Positions 26,946 through 35,437 of a stretch of 64,000 bases of DNA are shown here, piece by piece. The stretch is from Pedobacter caeni. GTDB taxonomy: Bacteria; Bacteroidota; Bacteroidia; Sphingobacteriales; Sphingobacteriaceae. The stretch covers positions 638,101 through 702,100 of the forward strand of contig NZ_FQUQ01000003.1 of assembly GCF_900129215.1 (NCBI RefSeq). The letters are read 5' to 3'. The translations under genes and the position numbers were made by a program. Below the pieces are notes generated by a model. The model was not told the DNA's origin. It did not search any database and saw nothing but the letters and a program-made list of their open reading frames with translations. Within the stretch, counting starts at the first letter, position 1. Each line of letters opens with the position of its first letter.

Positions 26946-28406
26946 TTAATTGGACCTGGTATTGCTTTTCCAGGTGTAGGTTCCGGCAGAACCTGCCGGA
27001 AGGGAAGTAGTCACTACCATTCCATTATATTTGATATGGAAAGTCTGAGGGCTTCCACCTGTGTTCATTGCAATCAGTACGATCTTTCCTTCGGGTGTTT
27101 TAAAAGCGACATTCTGAATGTTATCTTGCTGGTTAGAAGAAATGCGGACTGAGCCTGCGTTTACAAATTTAGAAGCATGGCCGATCACATAATAGGCCAC
27201 ATTTCTGCTGACCTCTTTGCCGTCAATCGTGATGGCTCCCAGGCAGCTGGTACATCCGCCATCAGGGGTAAAGGGGCGATACTGCGGATCTGCAGCTAAA
27301 TTCCATTCCAATACCGTTTTGCTCCAGTTGCGGGTTGCCCCAACCACCAGGGTTGATACATGCCATTTTAAATCTTCAGCGAAATTCCCGGGCCCACCTA
27401 CCCATTGTTCTGTAAAATACAGGTTCTTATCAGGATGTGCTTCCTGAACTTTAGACAATGCAGAGATGTTTCCCCCATACAGGTGGAAGGCCGAACCATC
27501 AATATATTTCTTTGCTGCCGGATCATTCAGTACCGTGATCGGATAGTCAGGCCTGTCGGCATTGTGGTCATAAATGATGATTTTAGTTTTGATCCCCGCA
27601 GATTCAAAAACAGGGCCCAGGGCATTTTTGATAAAATTGGTCTGATCTCCCGCTGTCATATACATGCTTGGATTGTTTCCCGGATGCAATGGTTCATTTT
27701 GAATAGTTATTGCATCTATGGCGATCCCTTGCACCTTCATGGCCTCAATATACTTGACGAAGTACCTGGCATAAGCCTGATAATATTCCGGCTTTAAGCT
27801 TCCGCCACGGTAGGCCTGGTTGTCTTTCATCCAGGTTGGTGCGGTCCATGGGGAACCCATAATTTTAATCTTAGGATTAATGGCGATGATCTGTTTCAGG
27901 ACAGGTACAAGATCTGTCATTTCCTTAGCGATAGAAAACTGTTTCAAATCCGGATCGGTTTGTCCTGCCGGCATTTCATTATAGGTGAAGGTCTCTGCGC
28001 TTAAGTCAGAGGCCCCGATACTGAGTCGCAGGTAACTGATGCCAATACCATTGCCTTTTGCAGAGAACAGTTCTTTTAGTAAGCTGGCTTTTTCTGCTGC
28101 AGGAAGTCCGTTGATCAGGCTGGCACTGCCACCGGTTAAGGTATAACCAAAACCGTCAATCGTTTGAAAAGTTTTGGTATCATCCACCACTACTGTAGTC
28201 CCTGTTTTCATGGCAGTATTGAAGAACATGGAAACATTTTGCCTTTGCAGCAGCGCTGATTGATCACCGTTCGTTAACCAGAATTCTACCTGAGTAGGAA
28301 CTGCTTTTCCGGATTTACTGTTGTCAGCACTCTGGTCTGTACCTTTTTTTGTGGCGCATGAACTCAGGGCAAGGGCAATCAGTACGCTTATATTAAGTAA
28401 TTTCAT
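26946..28406 (-). CDS. glycoside hydrolase family 30 lipoprotein
   Basis: 486 aa with a lipobox (IALALSSC). GH30 (beta/alpha)8 barrel plus C-terminal beta domain. Acid/base Glu E238 in TIQNEPLHPG; nucleophile E333 in LYFTEQWVGG; GFGYTLTGGSA at residues 85-95 is the usual start of the catalytic fold. GH30_3 enzymes are endo-beta-1,6-glucanases, and together with the neighbouring GH3 and SusCD this suggests beta-1,6-glucan as the target. A glucosylceramidase-like activity is the alternative. It is the last gene of the operon, 20 nt after the GH3 gene. Confidence 0.88.
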   Translation of the reverse strand: MKLLNISVLIALALSSCATKKGTDQSADNSKSGKAVPTQVEFWLTNGDQSALLQRQNVSMFFNTAMKTGTTVVVDDTKTFQTIDGFGYTLTGGSASLINGLPAAEKASLLKELFSAKGNGIGISYLRLSIGASDLSAETFTYNEMPAGQTDPDLKQFSIAKEMTDLVPVLKQIIAINPKIKIMGSPWTAPTWMKDNQAYRGGSLKPEYYQAYARYFVKYIEAMKVQGIAIDAITIQNEPLHPGNNPSMYMTAGDQTNFIKNALGPVFESAGIKTKIIIYDHNADRPDYPITVLNDPAAKKYIDGSAFHLYGGNISALSKVQEAHPDKNLYFTEQWVGGPGNFAEDLKWHVSTLVVGATRNWSKTVLEWNLAADPQYRPFTPDGGCTSCLGAITIDGKEVSRNVAYYVIGHASKFVNAGSVRISSNQQDNIQNVAFKTPEGKIVLIAMNTGGSPQTFHIKYNGMVVTTSLPAGSAGTYTWKSNTRSN

Positions 28407-28426
28407 AAGGATTTTATGGTGCTGAA

Positions 28427-30727
28427 TTAAGGGATATAATTAAAGTTTAATTTCTGATCTGCGATCTGAAGCGTGAATTCTCCTGCTTCGGTAACCAGTT
28501 TGTTTTCCGTATTGATGAAGCCAATATCTTCTGCATTGATTTTAAAAGTGACGGTTTTTGTTTCACCGGCTTTCAGTTCAATCTTTTCAAACCCTCTCAG
28601 TCGTTTCACATCCGGGGTAATTAAAGTCGCTACCAGATCAGAAGTGAATAACAAGACACTTTCTTTTCCATCTACTTTACCTGTATTGCTCACATTTACA
28701 GTGATCGTCAGGCTTTCTCCTTTTTTCAGCGTGTTGCTGCTGAGTTTCAATTGATCATATTTGAAAGTGGTATAGCTTAAGCCATGACCAAAAACATATT
28801 GTGGGTTATAGTCAGAATCGTAGTTGTATACGCCTTCTGTAGTTCCTTTAGATTCAGAAGGTTTGTGGTAATAGGTAAACAAAGCGTTAGGAAACTGTGG
28901 ATAAGTGTATGGAAGTTTTCCTGAAGGGTTTACCTCACCATATAAAACATCCGCAAGTGCATCTCCACCAAAATTACCAGGAAGATAAGTCTGGACGATC
29001 GCATTCATTTTCTTTTCAAATTTGCTGATCACTCTTGGCCTTCCTTCGTTCAATACCAGGATCACTTTTTTATCTGTTGCAGCTAGCCTTTGAGCCAGTT
29101 CTGTTTGCAGGTCGGACAGGTACAGGTCGTTCATATTTCCCGGCGACTCGGTATAGGAGTTTTCGCCAAGACATAAAACGATCACATCGGCATTTTTAGC
29201 AGCAGCAATGGTTTCTTCCATTTTGTCAGCATATTCGTCGTAGTATTTGCCATCCATCTTATAACTCACTCCCGGCAGGAAACTTACATTTTCTTTTCCT
29301 GCTTTATGTTGTAAGGCTTCCAGAATGGTATTGTATTTCGCGGCAAATTCCTCTACCTTTTCTCCCTGCCATGAATAGGTCCATGCGCCGTTTAAGGTTC
29401 TCATCGAATTGGCATTTGGTCCGGTTACCAGTATTTTTGTGCCTTTAGCCAGTGGAAGAATCTGGTCTGTATTTTTTAACAGCGTGATCGATTCTGCCGC
29501 AGTCTGATAGGCAGCCTGCTCAAATTCCTTACTTCCGAATTTTGGATAATCTTTAGGATTGGTGGTTGGTTTCTCAAAAAGGTTTAATTCATATTTCACC
29601 CATAATATCCTTCTTACCGCATCATCAATACGGGATTCTTTTACTTTTCCTTCCTTGACCAATGCAATCAGGTTATCGCAGAAGGTCTCATAGTTATAGG
29701 CAATCATAGACATATCGATTCCTGCATTGATGGCGATCATGATGGCTTCTTTGTCGTCTTTTGCAATGCGGTCCCTTTTATAAAGATTTTCGATATCTCC
29801 CCAGTCTGTAACTACAAGTCCTTTAAAATTCAGTTCTTCTTTCAAAAGCTCCGTAAGGATATGATAATTTGCATGTACCGGAACGCCATTGATGATTCCT
29901 GAATTGATCATGATGGTTTTTGCGCCTGCATCAATTGCTGCTTTAAATGGAGGTAAATGATATTCTCTTAAGGCCTGATCGGAGATGAATGCAGGAGTTC
30001 TGTCTTTTCCTGACACTGATACCTGATATCCCAGGAAGTGTTTGATTGAGGAGGCTACTTTTTCCGGATGAGCAACCCTGCCATCTTCTCCTTCATAACC
30101 TTTAACGGCAGCAACGCCAAGTTCTTTGATCAGATAAGGGTCTTCTCCAAAGCTTTCCCACTGACGGGGGAAGCGGGGATCTGCACCAAGATCGAGTAGC
30201 GGGGCGAAATTCCATGGAATGGAACTTGCACGGGTTTCATAAGCGGTAATGGAAGCACTGGTTTTAACCAGCGAACGGTTAAAAGTTGCGGCCTGTCCGA
30301 TTTGCTGCGGAAACATCGTTGCTCCAACCGTGTAGGTCGCTCCATGGATCTCATCTACCCCATAAATTACCGGGATTTTATTGGGCGTTTGTTTCATCGC
30401 CACATTCTGGATCTTACTGATGATGTTATACCATACCTGAGGAGTCCTGGCCCTGTTATTGGAAGTATTCAATACTGAGCCCACATGGTATTTTACCAGG
30501 ACTCTTTGCAATTCTTTTTCATCCAAACCAAAAGGCTCATCGCTTTCAAAACGGCCTTTTCCTTTTCCAATGACATCCAGGGTGATCTGAGCCATTTGTC
30601 CGACTTTCTCCTCCAGGGTCATCTTTTTCAGCAGGCTTTCTACTTTCGCCTGGTTATTGGTTTGTGCAAGGGCTGTACCTAAGCAGCCGGATAGGAGCAA
30701 TAAAGAAAGGGTTCTTTTCAATTTCAT
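28427..30727 (-). CDS. glycoside hydrolase family 3 beta-glucosidase (BglX-like)
   Basis: 766 aa with a signal peptide (ending ALAQ). N-terminal GH3 barrel, then the alpha/beta sandwich domain, then a fibronectin III-like C-terminal domain (about residues 670-760). Nucleophile D308 in LVVTDWGDI; substrate-binding KHFLGY and NRARTP segments. It releases terminal glucose from oligosaccharides in the periplasm. Located between susD and the GH30 gene, it fits the exo-acting step after GH30. Confidence 0.93.
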   Translation of the reverse strand: MKLKRTLSLLLLSGCLGTALAQTNNQAKVESLLKKMTLEEKVGQMAQITLDVIGKGKGRFESDEPFGLDEKELQRVLVKYHVGSVLNTSNNRARTPQVWYNIISKIQNVAMKQTPNKIPVIYGVDEIHGATYTVGATMFPQQIGQAATFNRSLVKTSASITAYETRASSIPWNFAPLLDLGADPRFPRQWESFGEDPYLIKELGVAAVKGYEGEDGRVAHPEKVASSIKHFLGYQVSVSGKDRTPAFISDQALREYHLPPFKAAIDAGAKTIMINSGIINGVPVHANYHILTELLKEELNFKGLVVTDWGDIENLYKRDRIAKDDKEAIMIAINAGIDMSMIAYNYETFCDNLIALVKEGKVKESRIDDAVRRILWVKYELNLFEKPTTNPKDYPKFGSKEFEQAAYQTAAESITLLKNTDQILPLAKGTKILVTGPNANSMRTLNGAWTYSWQGEKVEEFAAKYNTILEALQHKAGKENVSFLPGVSYKMDGKYYDEYADKMEETIAAAKNADVIVLCLGENSYTESPGNMNDLYLSDLQTELAQRLAATDKKVILVLNEGRPRVISKFEKKMNAIVQTYLPGNFGGDALADVLYGEVNPSGKLPYTYPQFPNALFTYYHKPSESKGTTEGVYNYDSDYNPQYVFGHGLSYTTFKYDQLKLSSNTLKKGESLTITVNVSNTGKVDGKESVLLFTSDLVATLITPDVKRLRGFEKIELKAGETKTVTFKINAEDIGFINTENKLVTEAGEFTLQIADQKLNFNYIP

Positions 30728-30779
30728 GTTGTGTGTTTAAAAAAGAGGAGCACCGGTATGCTGTGCTCCCCCTTGAATT

Positions 30780-32201
30780 TTATTTAAGGATATCGGGGTT
30801 TCTGTCGATTTCCTTCTGAGGAATCGGCAGGAATAATTTGGCCGGCGTTACATTGTAATTTAAGGAAGCACCGTTGCCATCTTTTTGTGCATTCATCACT
30901 TCAATCGCTCTGTTTCCACGCATTAAGTCAAACCAGCGTTGTCCCTCAAAGGCAAGTTCCAGCCGGCGTTCTTTTTCAATCGCCAGACGCATACTGGCCT
31001 GGTCTGTAGCCGGGGTTCCTCCAAGATTTACCCTTGTTCGGATCTGATCTACCAATACTTTTGCCTGTGACCATCCCGAAGCACTGGCTTCATTCAGGGC
31101 CTCTGCTTTTACCAGAATAATATCCGCAAGGCGAAGGATGTAAGTATTGGTTTTATCATCCATACGGTATTTATTGATGTAAGGATAATTGCTTTTAGGC
31201 CAGTAAATGTCAGACCAGCCTTCTGAAGAAACATTTCTAAAAGAGATGCTTGAATTTTTGCGGATCAGATCACCTTCGGCATCGAATGCGGTAACAAGAT
31301 CGTTTGTAGGTGTACAGAACCTTTTCCATCCTGTTCCAACCAATACCCCTGGCATCCAGTTTCCACGTCCGTTGGCACCGCCACCGCCATCAAACTGCAT
31401 TTCCCAGATCGATTCTGAGTTGTTTTCATTTTTCCCGGAAAACAAGCCATCATAACTGCCAAATAATGAGTAACCACCGTTAATGGTCGCATCTGCATAT
31501 TGAATGGCTTTTGCCCAATCCCGATTTGGTTTCGAGGCATATACCTTTGAAAGTAAGGCATTGGCTACTCCTTTAGTGATGATGCCTTTATTTGGAGCCG
31601 TTGCGGGCGCATTGGCAAGCGCAAATTCCAGGTCTTTAATGATCTGTGCATATACTTCTTCTACGCTTGATCTTTTTACTTTCATTTCTTCCAGACCTCC
31701 GGGAGATTTTAACACCAGGGGAACAGGACCCCATAAACGAACCAGATAGAAATAGAAATAAGCTCTTAAGCCAGATGCTTCTCCAAGCATCTGATTTCTT
31801 CGGTTATTTTTATCAATTTCCGGATCATTGAGCTTTGGAATGTTCTCTAAAACCTCATTTGCATCTTTAATATTGGAATACAAGCCTGTCCAGTCTCTGG
31901 TTGCAATCTCGTTGGTTGCAATGGCATTGAAGTCGTTGATCTGGAAAATACTGGGGTTGTCTCCGCCAGCATAAGAATTATCAGCGGTTACATCTCCATT
32001 GATCATGAAATCCCAGATATTGGCATCATTGTACATCCCACCATATGCACCTGCCAGTAGTTTTTCTGCCTGTGCATAAGTGGTCAATGGGGCCGTAACC
32101 TGATTGAAAGGATTCTTATCTAAAAAATCTTTCTTGCAACTGCTTTGAACGCCTATGGTAAGGGTTGCTGCTGCTATTATTGAATATAATCTAATTTTCA
32201 T
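30780..32201 (-). CDS. RagB/SusD-family glycan-binding lipoprotein
   Basis: 473 aa. Lipobox IGVQSSC, then KKDFLDKNPF as in SusD homologues. The TPR-rich fold (about residues 70-230) and the C-terminal RRLELAFEGQRWFDLMR and LFLPIPQKEIDRNPDI motifs are diagnostic. It caps the SusC channel and binds oligosaccharide at the cell surface. It follows susC by 12 nt. Confidence 0.95.
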   Translation of the reverse strand: MKIRLYSIIAAATLTIGVQSSCKKDFLDKNPFNQVTAPLTTYAQAEKLLAGAYGGMYNDANIWDFMINGDVTADNSYAGGDNPSIFQINDFNAIATNEIATRDWTGLYSNIKDANEVLENIPKLNDPEIDKNNRRNQMLGEASGLRAYFYFYLVRLWGPVPLVLKSPGGLEEMKVKRSSVEEVYAQIIKDLEFALANAPATAPNKGIITKGVANALLSKVYASKPNRDWAKAIQYADATINGGYSLFGSYDGLFSGKNENNSESIWEMQFDGGGGANGRGNWMPGVLVGTGWKRFCTPTNDLVTAFDAEGDLIRKNSSISFRNVSSEGWSDIYWPKSNYPYINKYRMDDKTNTYILRLADIILVKAEALNEASASGWSQAKVLVDQIRTRVNLGGTPATDQASMRLAIEKERRLELAFEGQRWFDLMRGNRAIEVMNAQKDGNGASLNYNVTPAKLFLPIPQKEIDRNPDILK

Positions 32202-32213
32202 TGTGCGCTATTT

Positions 32214-35123
32214 TTAAAATCCAACATTAACACCAAACAGGAAGGTTCTGCTTTGTGGATAAGTTCCATAATCGACACCCATTTGAGGGCCATTGGCTTC
32301 GTATTGGCTCACTTCAGGATCCAGACCTTTGTATTTGGTAAAGGTCAACAGGTTGTAGCCTGTCGCGAAGACCGTTAGTTTACTCATTTTTAAACGGCCA
32401 AGAAAAGCTTCTCCGAAATTATACGAGAGGGTTGCGGATTTTAAACGCAGGTAAGAAGCATTTTCCACAAATCTGCTGGAAGTAAGTGAGTTGTCAGTCT
32501 TGTCCTTTAAGGCTTTTGGAATATTGGTATTTGTATTTTGTGGAGTCCAGCGGTTGAGTACATCTGCCGATTGGTTTTTGGCATCTCTCATCCCCTCAAG
32601 GTCAATCCTTGAGGCATTGAACAGCTGGTTGCCTTGTACACCCTGGAAAAAGATGTTCAGGCCAAAATTACCATAGCTGAAGTTATTGGTAATTCCGTAA
32701 GTAAAATCAGGTTGTGCGGATCCGATAAATGTTCTGTCGCCGGTATCCCGCTGACCGTTATTGTTTAAATCTGCATAAGTCGCCATTCCTGTTGCCGGGT
32801 CTACACCTGTGAATTTATAACCATAAAAACTGCCCAATGATCTTCCCGCTTCTACTCTTACTGCGGCATCACGTTCGTAAATACCACCAAAATCAAGTGA
32901 AGACGTAGCCGTTCCAAGGCTGGTCACTTTATTTTTGTTGAAAGAGATGTTCAGATCTGTGGACCAGGTAAAGTTCTTTCTGTCGAAGTTCTTAGTAGAC
33001 AAAGAGAATTCCAGTCCTTTATTTTCCATAGATCCTACGTTATACGCTTGTTCAGGAAGCCCGGAAGTAGGGGCAAGCTGAACTTTGATCAGCAGGTCGT
33101 CTGTTTTTTTGAGATAGGCATCTGCCGTAAAGGTTACCCGGTTGTTAAACATGGTCAGGTCGATACCAATATTGCTCTGGGTAGTGGCTTCCCAGGAAAG
33201 CCTGTGGTTTTCCAGGTTAACCAAATTCAGATTCCCCTGTGCATTTTCTTCATACAGTTTACGGTAAACATAATCTCCGATTCCTTCATCGTTTCCAACT
33301 TTACCCCAGCTACCTCTGATTTTTAAATCGTTAATGGTTTTGCTGTCTTTCAGGAAGTTTTCTCCAGAGATTCTCCATCCTGCGGAAGCTGATGGGAAGT
33401 ACCCGAACTGACGGTCCTGACCAAAACGGGAAGAACCATCTGCTCTGAAGTTCGCACTCAATAAATATTTGCTGTCGAAGGCGTAGGTAACCCTTGCAAG
33501 ATAAGATTGCTTAGCCCATTGTGCTCTTTTAGGAATCTTTTTCAGGACTGATGGTGCCTGAGGAATGGTTCCTGTCTGCGCATCAAAATACCTGTTTTCT
33601 TCATAATCGATGTATTTATAGTCCGACTCCTGGATGGTATAACCGGCAGTAGCACCAAATGCACTCTTACCAATGATCTTGTTATAGTTCAGGATATTCT
33701 CATTTAACCATACATTATCCCAGGTTTTATTGTTTCTGTATACACCTCTTTCCTGCCGACCGAAAGTAGTCTTAAAGGCATCGATGGTATACATGTAATA
33801 ATTCTTGTTGAGGTTAGTACTGATAGTGGACTTGAAAGTCAGGTCTTTAGTGAAATTGATTTCACCGCCAAATGCACCAATGAACCTGAAGTTCCGGGTA
33901 CTGTTGTCTGCACCAAAAGCAAGTGCAATCGGGTTATCCCATCCTCCGGTATTCGGAATGGAGGTATAAGTCCCGTCGGGGTTCATAATTCCTATCGTGG
34001 ACGGTGTGGTTAAGGTAGAAAGAATGGTCCCTCCGCGGGCAACACTGGCATTGTCTGCCACATCAATGGATTTTCTTGAGGTTAATGCTGCCGAACCTGT
34101 GAATTTTAACCATGATGTTGCTTTCTGAGATCCGTTAAAGTTTAAGGTATAACGGTCTAATTTTGCGGGAGCAACTACTCCTTTATCCTGTTGATACCCT
34201 GTAGACAGATAGTATTGGCCACCCTTACCGCCACCAGATAAAGACACCTGATATTGATTTTGAGTGCCTGTTCCAAAAGTTTCCTTTTGCCAATCGGTAT
34301 TGTAATTTCCTCCAAATGTGGTATAGCCCAGTTCTTTCATCAGGCTGATGTACTGCTCAGAGTTGAGGACATCCTTTTTACGCCAAAAATTAGAGAAACC
34401 CGTAAAAGCATTAAACTCCACTTTTACTTTTCCTTCTTTTCCCTTTTTGGTGGTAATTAATACAACTCCATTGGCTCCGCTTGATCCATAAATCGCAGCT
34501 GCGGAGGCATCTTTCAAAATCGTCAGGGATTCAATATCATTGGGATTTAAGAAACCTGCGTTTCTGGAGGTAACCCCATCAATTACATATAGCGGACCAT
34601 TAGATGCGGTAATCGAGGTATTTCCACGGATGCTGATGGCCATCTCTGCACCCGGCTTTCCGGATTGAGAACTTACCTGCACACCTGCTGCTCTACCCTG
34701 AACGGCTTGTAAAGGGTTGGTAATGGGCTGATTTTTCAGGTCTTTTGAAGATATGGTGGTTACCGCAGTGGTGATGTCCTTCTTTGTTGTGGTACCGTAA
34801 CCGATCACCACAACTTCATTTAGCTGATTGTTATCTTCTGAAAGTGCAATGTTAATGTTGGTTCTGTTGCCTACTGCTTCTTCGATGGTTTTGTAGCCAA
34901 TAAAAGAAAACGAAAGCGTGGCATTAGCAGGGACATTCAGGGAATAAGCTCCGTTAGTGCCGGTCATTGCACCTTTGCTGCTTCCTTTAACTTTAACAGA
35001 AACACCCGGAAGTGGCAGGCCCTGCTGGTCCCTTACCTCTCCCTTTACGTTGAGCTCCTGTGCCATACTCATGGAGATTCCACAGAGCAGACAGACGATG
35101 AAAAGAGTAAACTTTTTTCTCAT
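32214..35123 (-). CDS. SusC/RagA-family TonB-dependent outer-membrane transporter
   Basis: 969 aa. The signal peptide is followed by a carboxypeptidase-D-like domain (VKGEVRDQQGLPLPGVSVKVKG, about residues 24-105), a plug domain with VVVIGYGTTTKKDITTAV and ISIRGNTS, and a 22-strand barrel ending in an aromatic residue (GVNVGF). It imports oligosaccharides with SusD. First gene of the four-gene operon. Confidence 0.96.
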   Translation of the reverse strand: MRKKFTLFIVCLLCGISMSMAQELNVKGEVRDQQGLPLPGVSVKVKGSSKGAMTGTNGAYSLNVPANATLSFSFIGYKTIEEAVGNRTNINIALSEDNNQLNEVVVIGYGTTTKKDITTAVTTISSKDLKNQPITNPLQAVQGRAAGVQVSSQSGKPGAEMAISIRGNTSITASNGPLYVIDGVTSRNAGFLNPNDIESLTILKDASAAAIYGSSGANGVVLITTKKGKEGKVKVEFNAFTGFSNFWRKKDVLNSEQYISLMKELGYTTFGGNYNTDWQKETFGTGTQNQYQVSLSGGGKGGQYYLSTGYQQDKGVVAPAKLDRYTLNFNGSQKATSWLKFTGSAALTSRKSIDVADNASVARGGTILSTLTTPSTIGIMNPDGTYTSIPNTGGWDNPIALAFGADNSTRNFRFIGAFGGEINFTKDLTFKSTISTNLNKNYYMYTIDAFKTTFGRQERGVYRNNKTWDNVWLNENILNYNKIIGKSAFGATAGYTIQESDYKYIDYEENRYFDAQTGTIPQAPSVLKKIPKRAQWAKQSYLARVTYAFDSKYLLSANFRADGSSRFGQDRQFGYFPSASAGWRISGENFLKDSKTINDLKIRGSWGKVGNDEGIGDYVYRKLYEENAQGNLNLVNLENHRLSWEATTQSNIGIDLTMFNNRVTFTADAYLKKTDDLLIKVQLAPTSGLPEQAYNVGSMENKGLEFSLSTKNFDRKNFTWSTDLNISFNKNKVTSLGTATSSLDFGGIYERDAAVRVEAGRSLGSFYGYKFTGVDPATGMATYADLNNNGQRDTGDRTFIGSAQPDFTYGITNNFSYGNFGLNIFFQGVQGNQLFNASRIDLEGMRDAKNQSADVLNRWTPQNTNTNIPKALKDKTDNSLTSSRFVENASYLRLKSATLSYNFGEAFLGRLKMSKLTVFATGYNLLTFTKYKGLDPEVSQYEANGPQMGVDYGTYPQSRTFLFGVNVGF

Positions 35124-35437
35124 AATTTTTGCTTTTGTTTAATTGAATTTGATGTGATAAAGTTAAGGTTCCTTTAATGTTAAATCCTAGTGAATGAGCG
35201 GATTTATTTTATGTAAACAACTGATAATTAGATTGTTGTGTACTTTTTGATACGCTTTGATACCCTAGGTTGTAATTCCCCTAAGTGCTGATATACAGTG
35301 CTTAGGGACAGTGATTGGCTAAAGGCCGGATATAGACCTGATACGCTTAAGTCCCCTTGTCTTTATCGTGTAAAAAAAATATTAATGGCTAAGAAAGCTT
35401 GCGGGAAAATGAGCTTTTAATCGCTTTTATTTGCTGT
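35124..35437. other. 314-bp regulatory region between the susC operon and the sensor-regulator gene
   Basis: Contains an interrupted inverted repeat CCCTAAG-N15-CTTAGGG (35279-35307) whose centre holds CTG-N5-CAG. TGATAC occurs three times (35248, 35258, 35339), twice within the longer TGATACGCTT. Near susC, the minus strand reads TAACTTTA (35165-35158), one base from a -7 box. No ORF. Confidence 0.55.
35279..35307. promoter_or_regulatory. inverted repeat, candidate operator of the glucan locus
   Basis: Seven-base arms CCCTAAG/CTTAGGG separated by 15 nt, located between the susC start and the gene for the putative membrane-tethered regulator. Confidence 0.4.
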
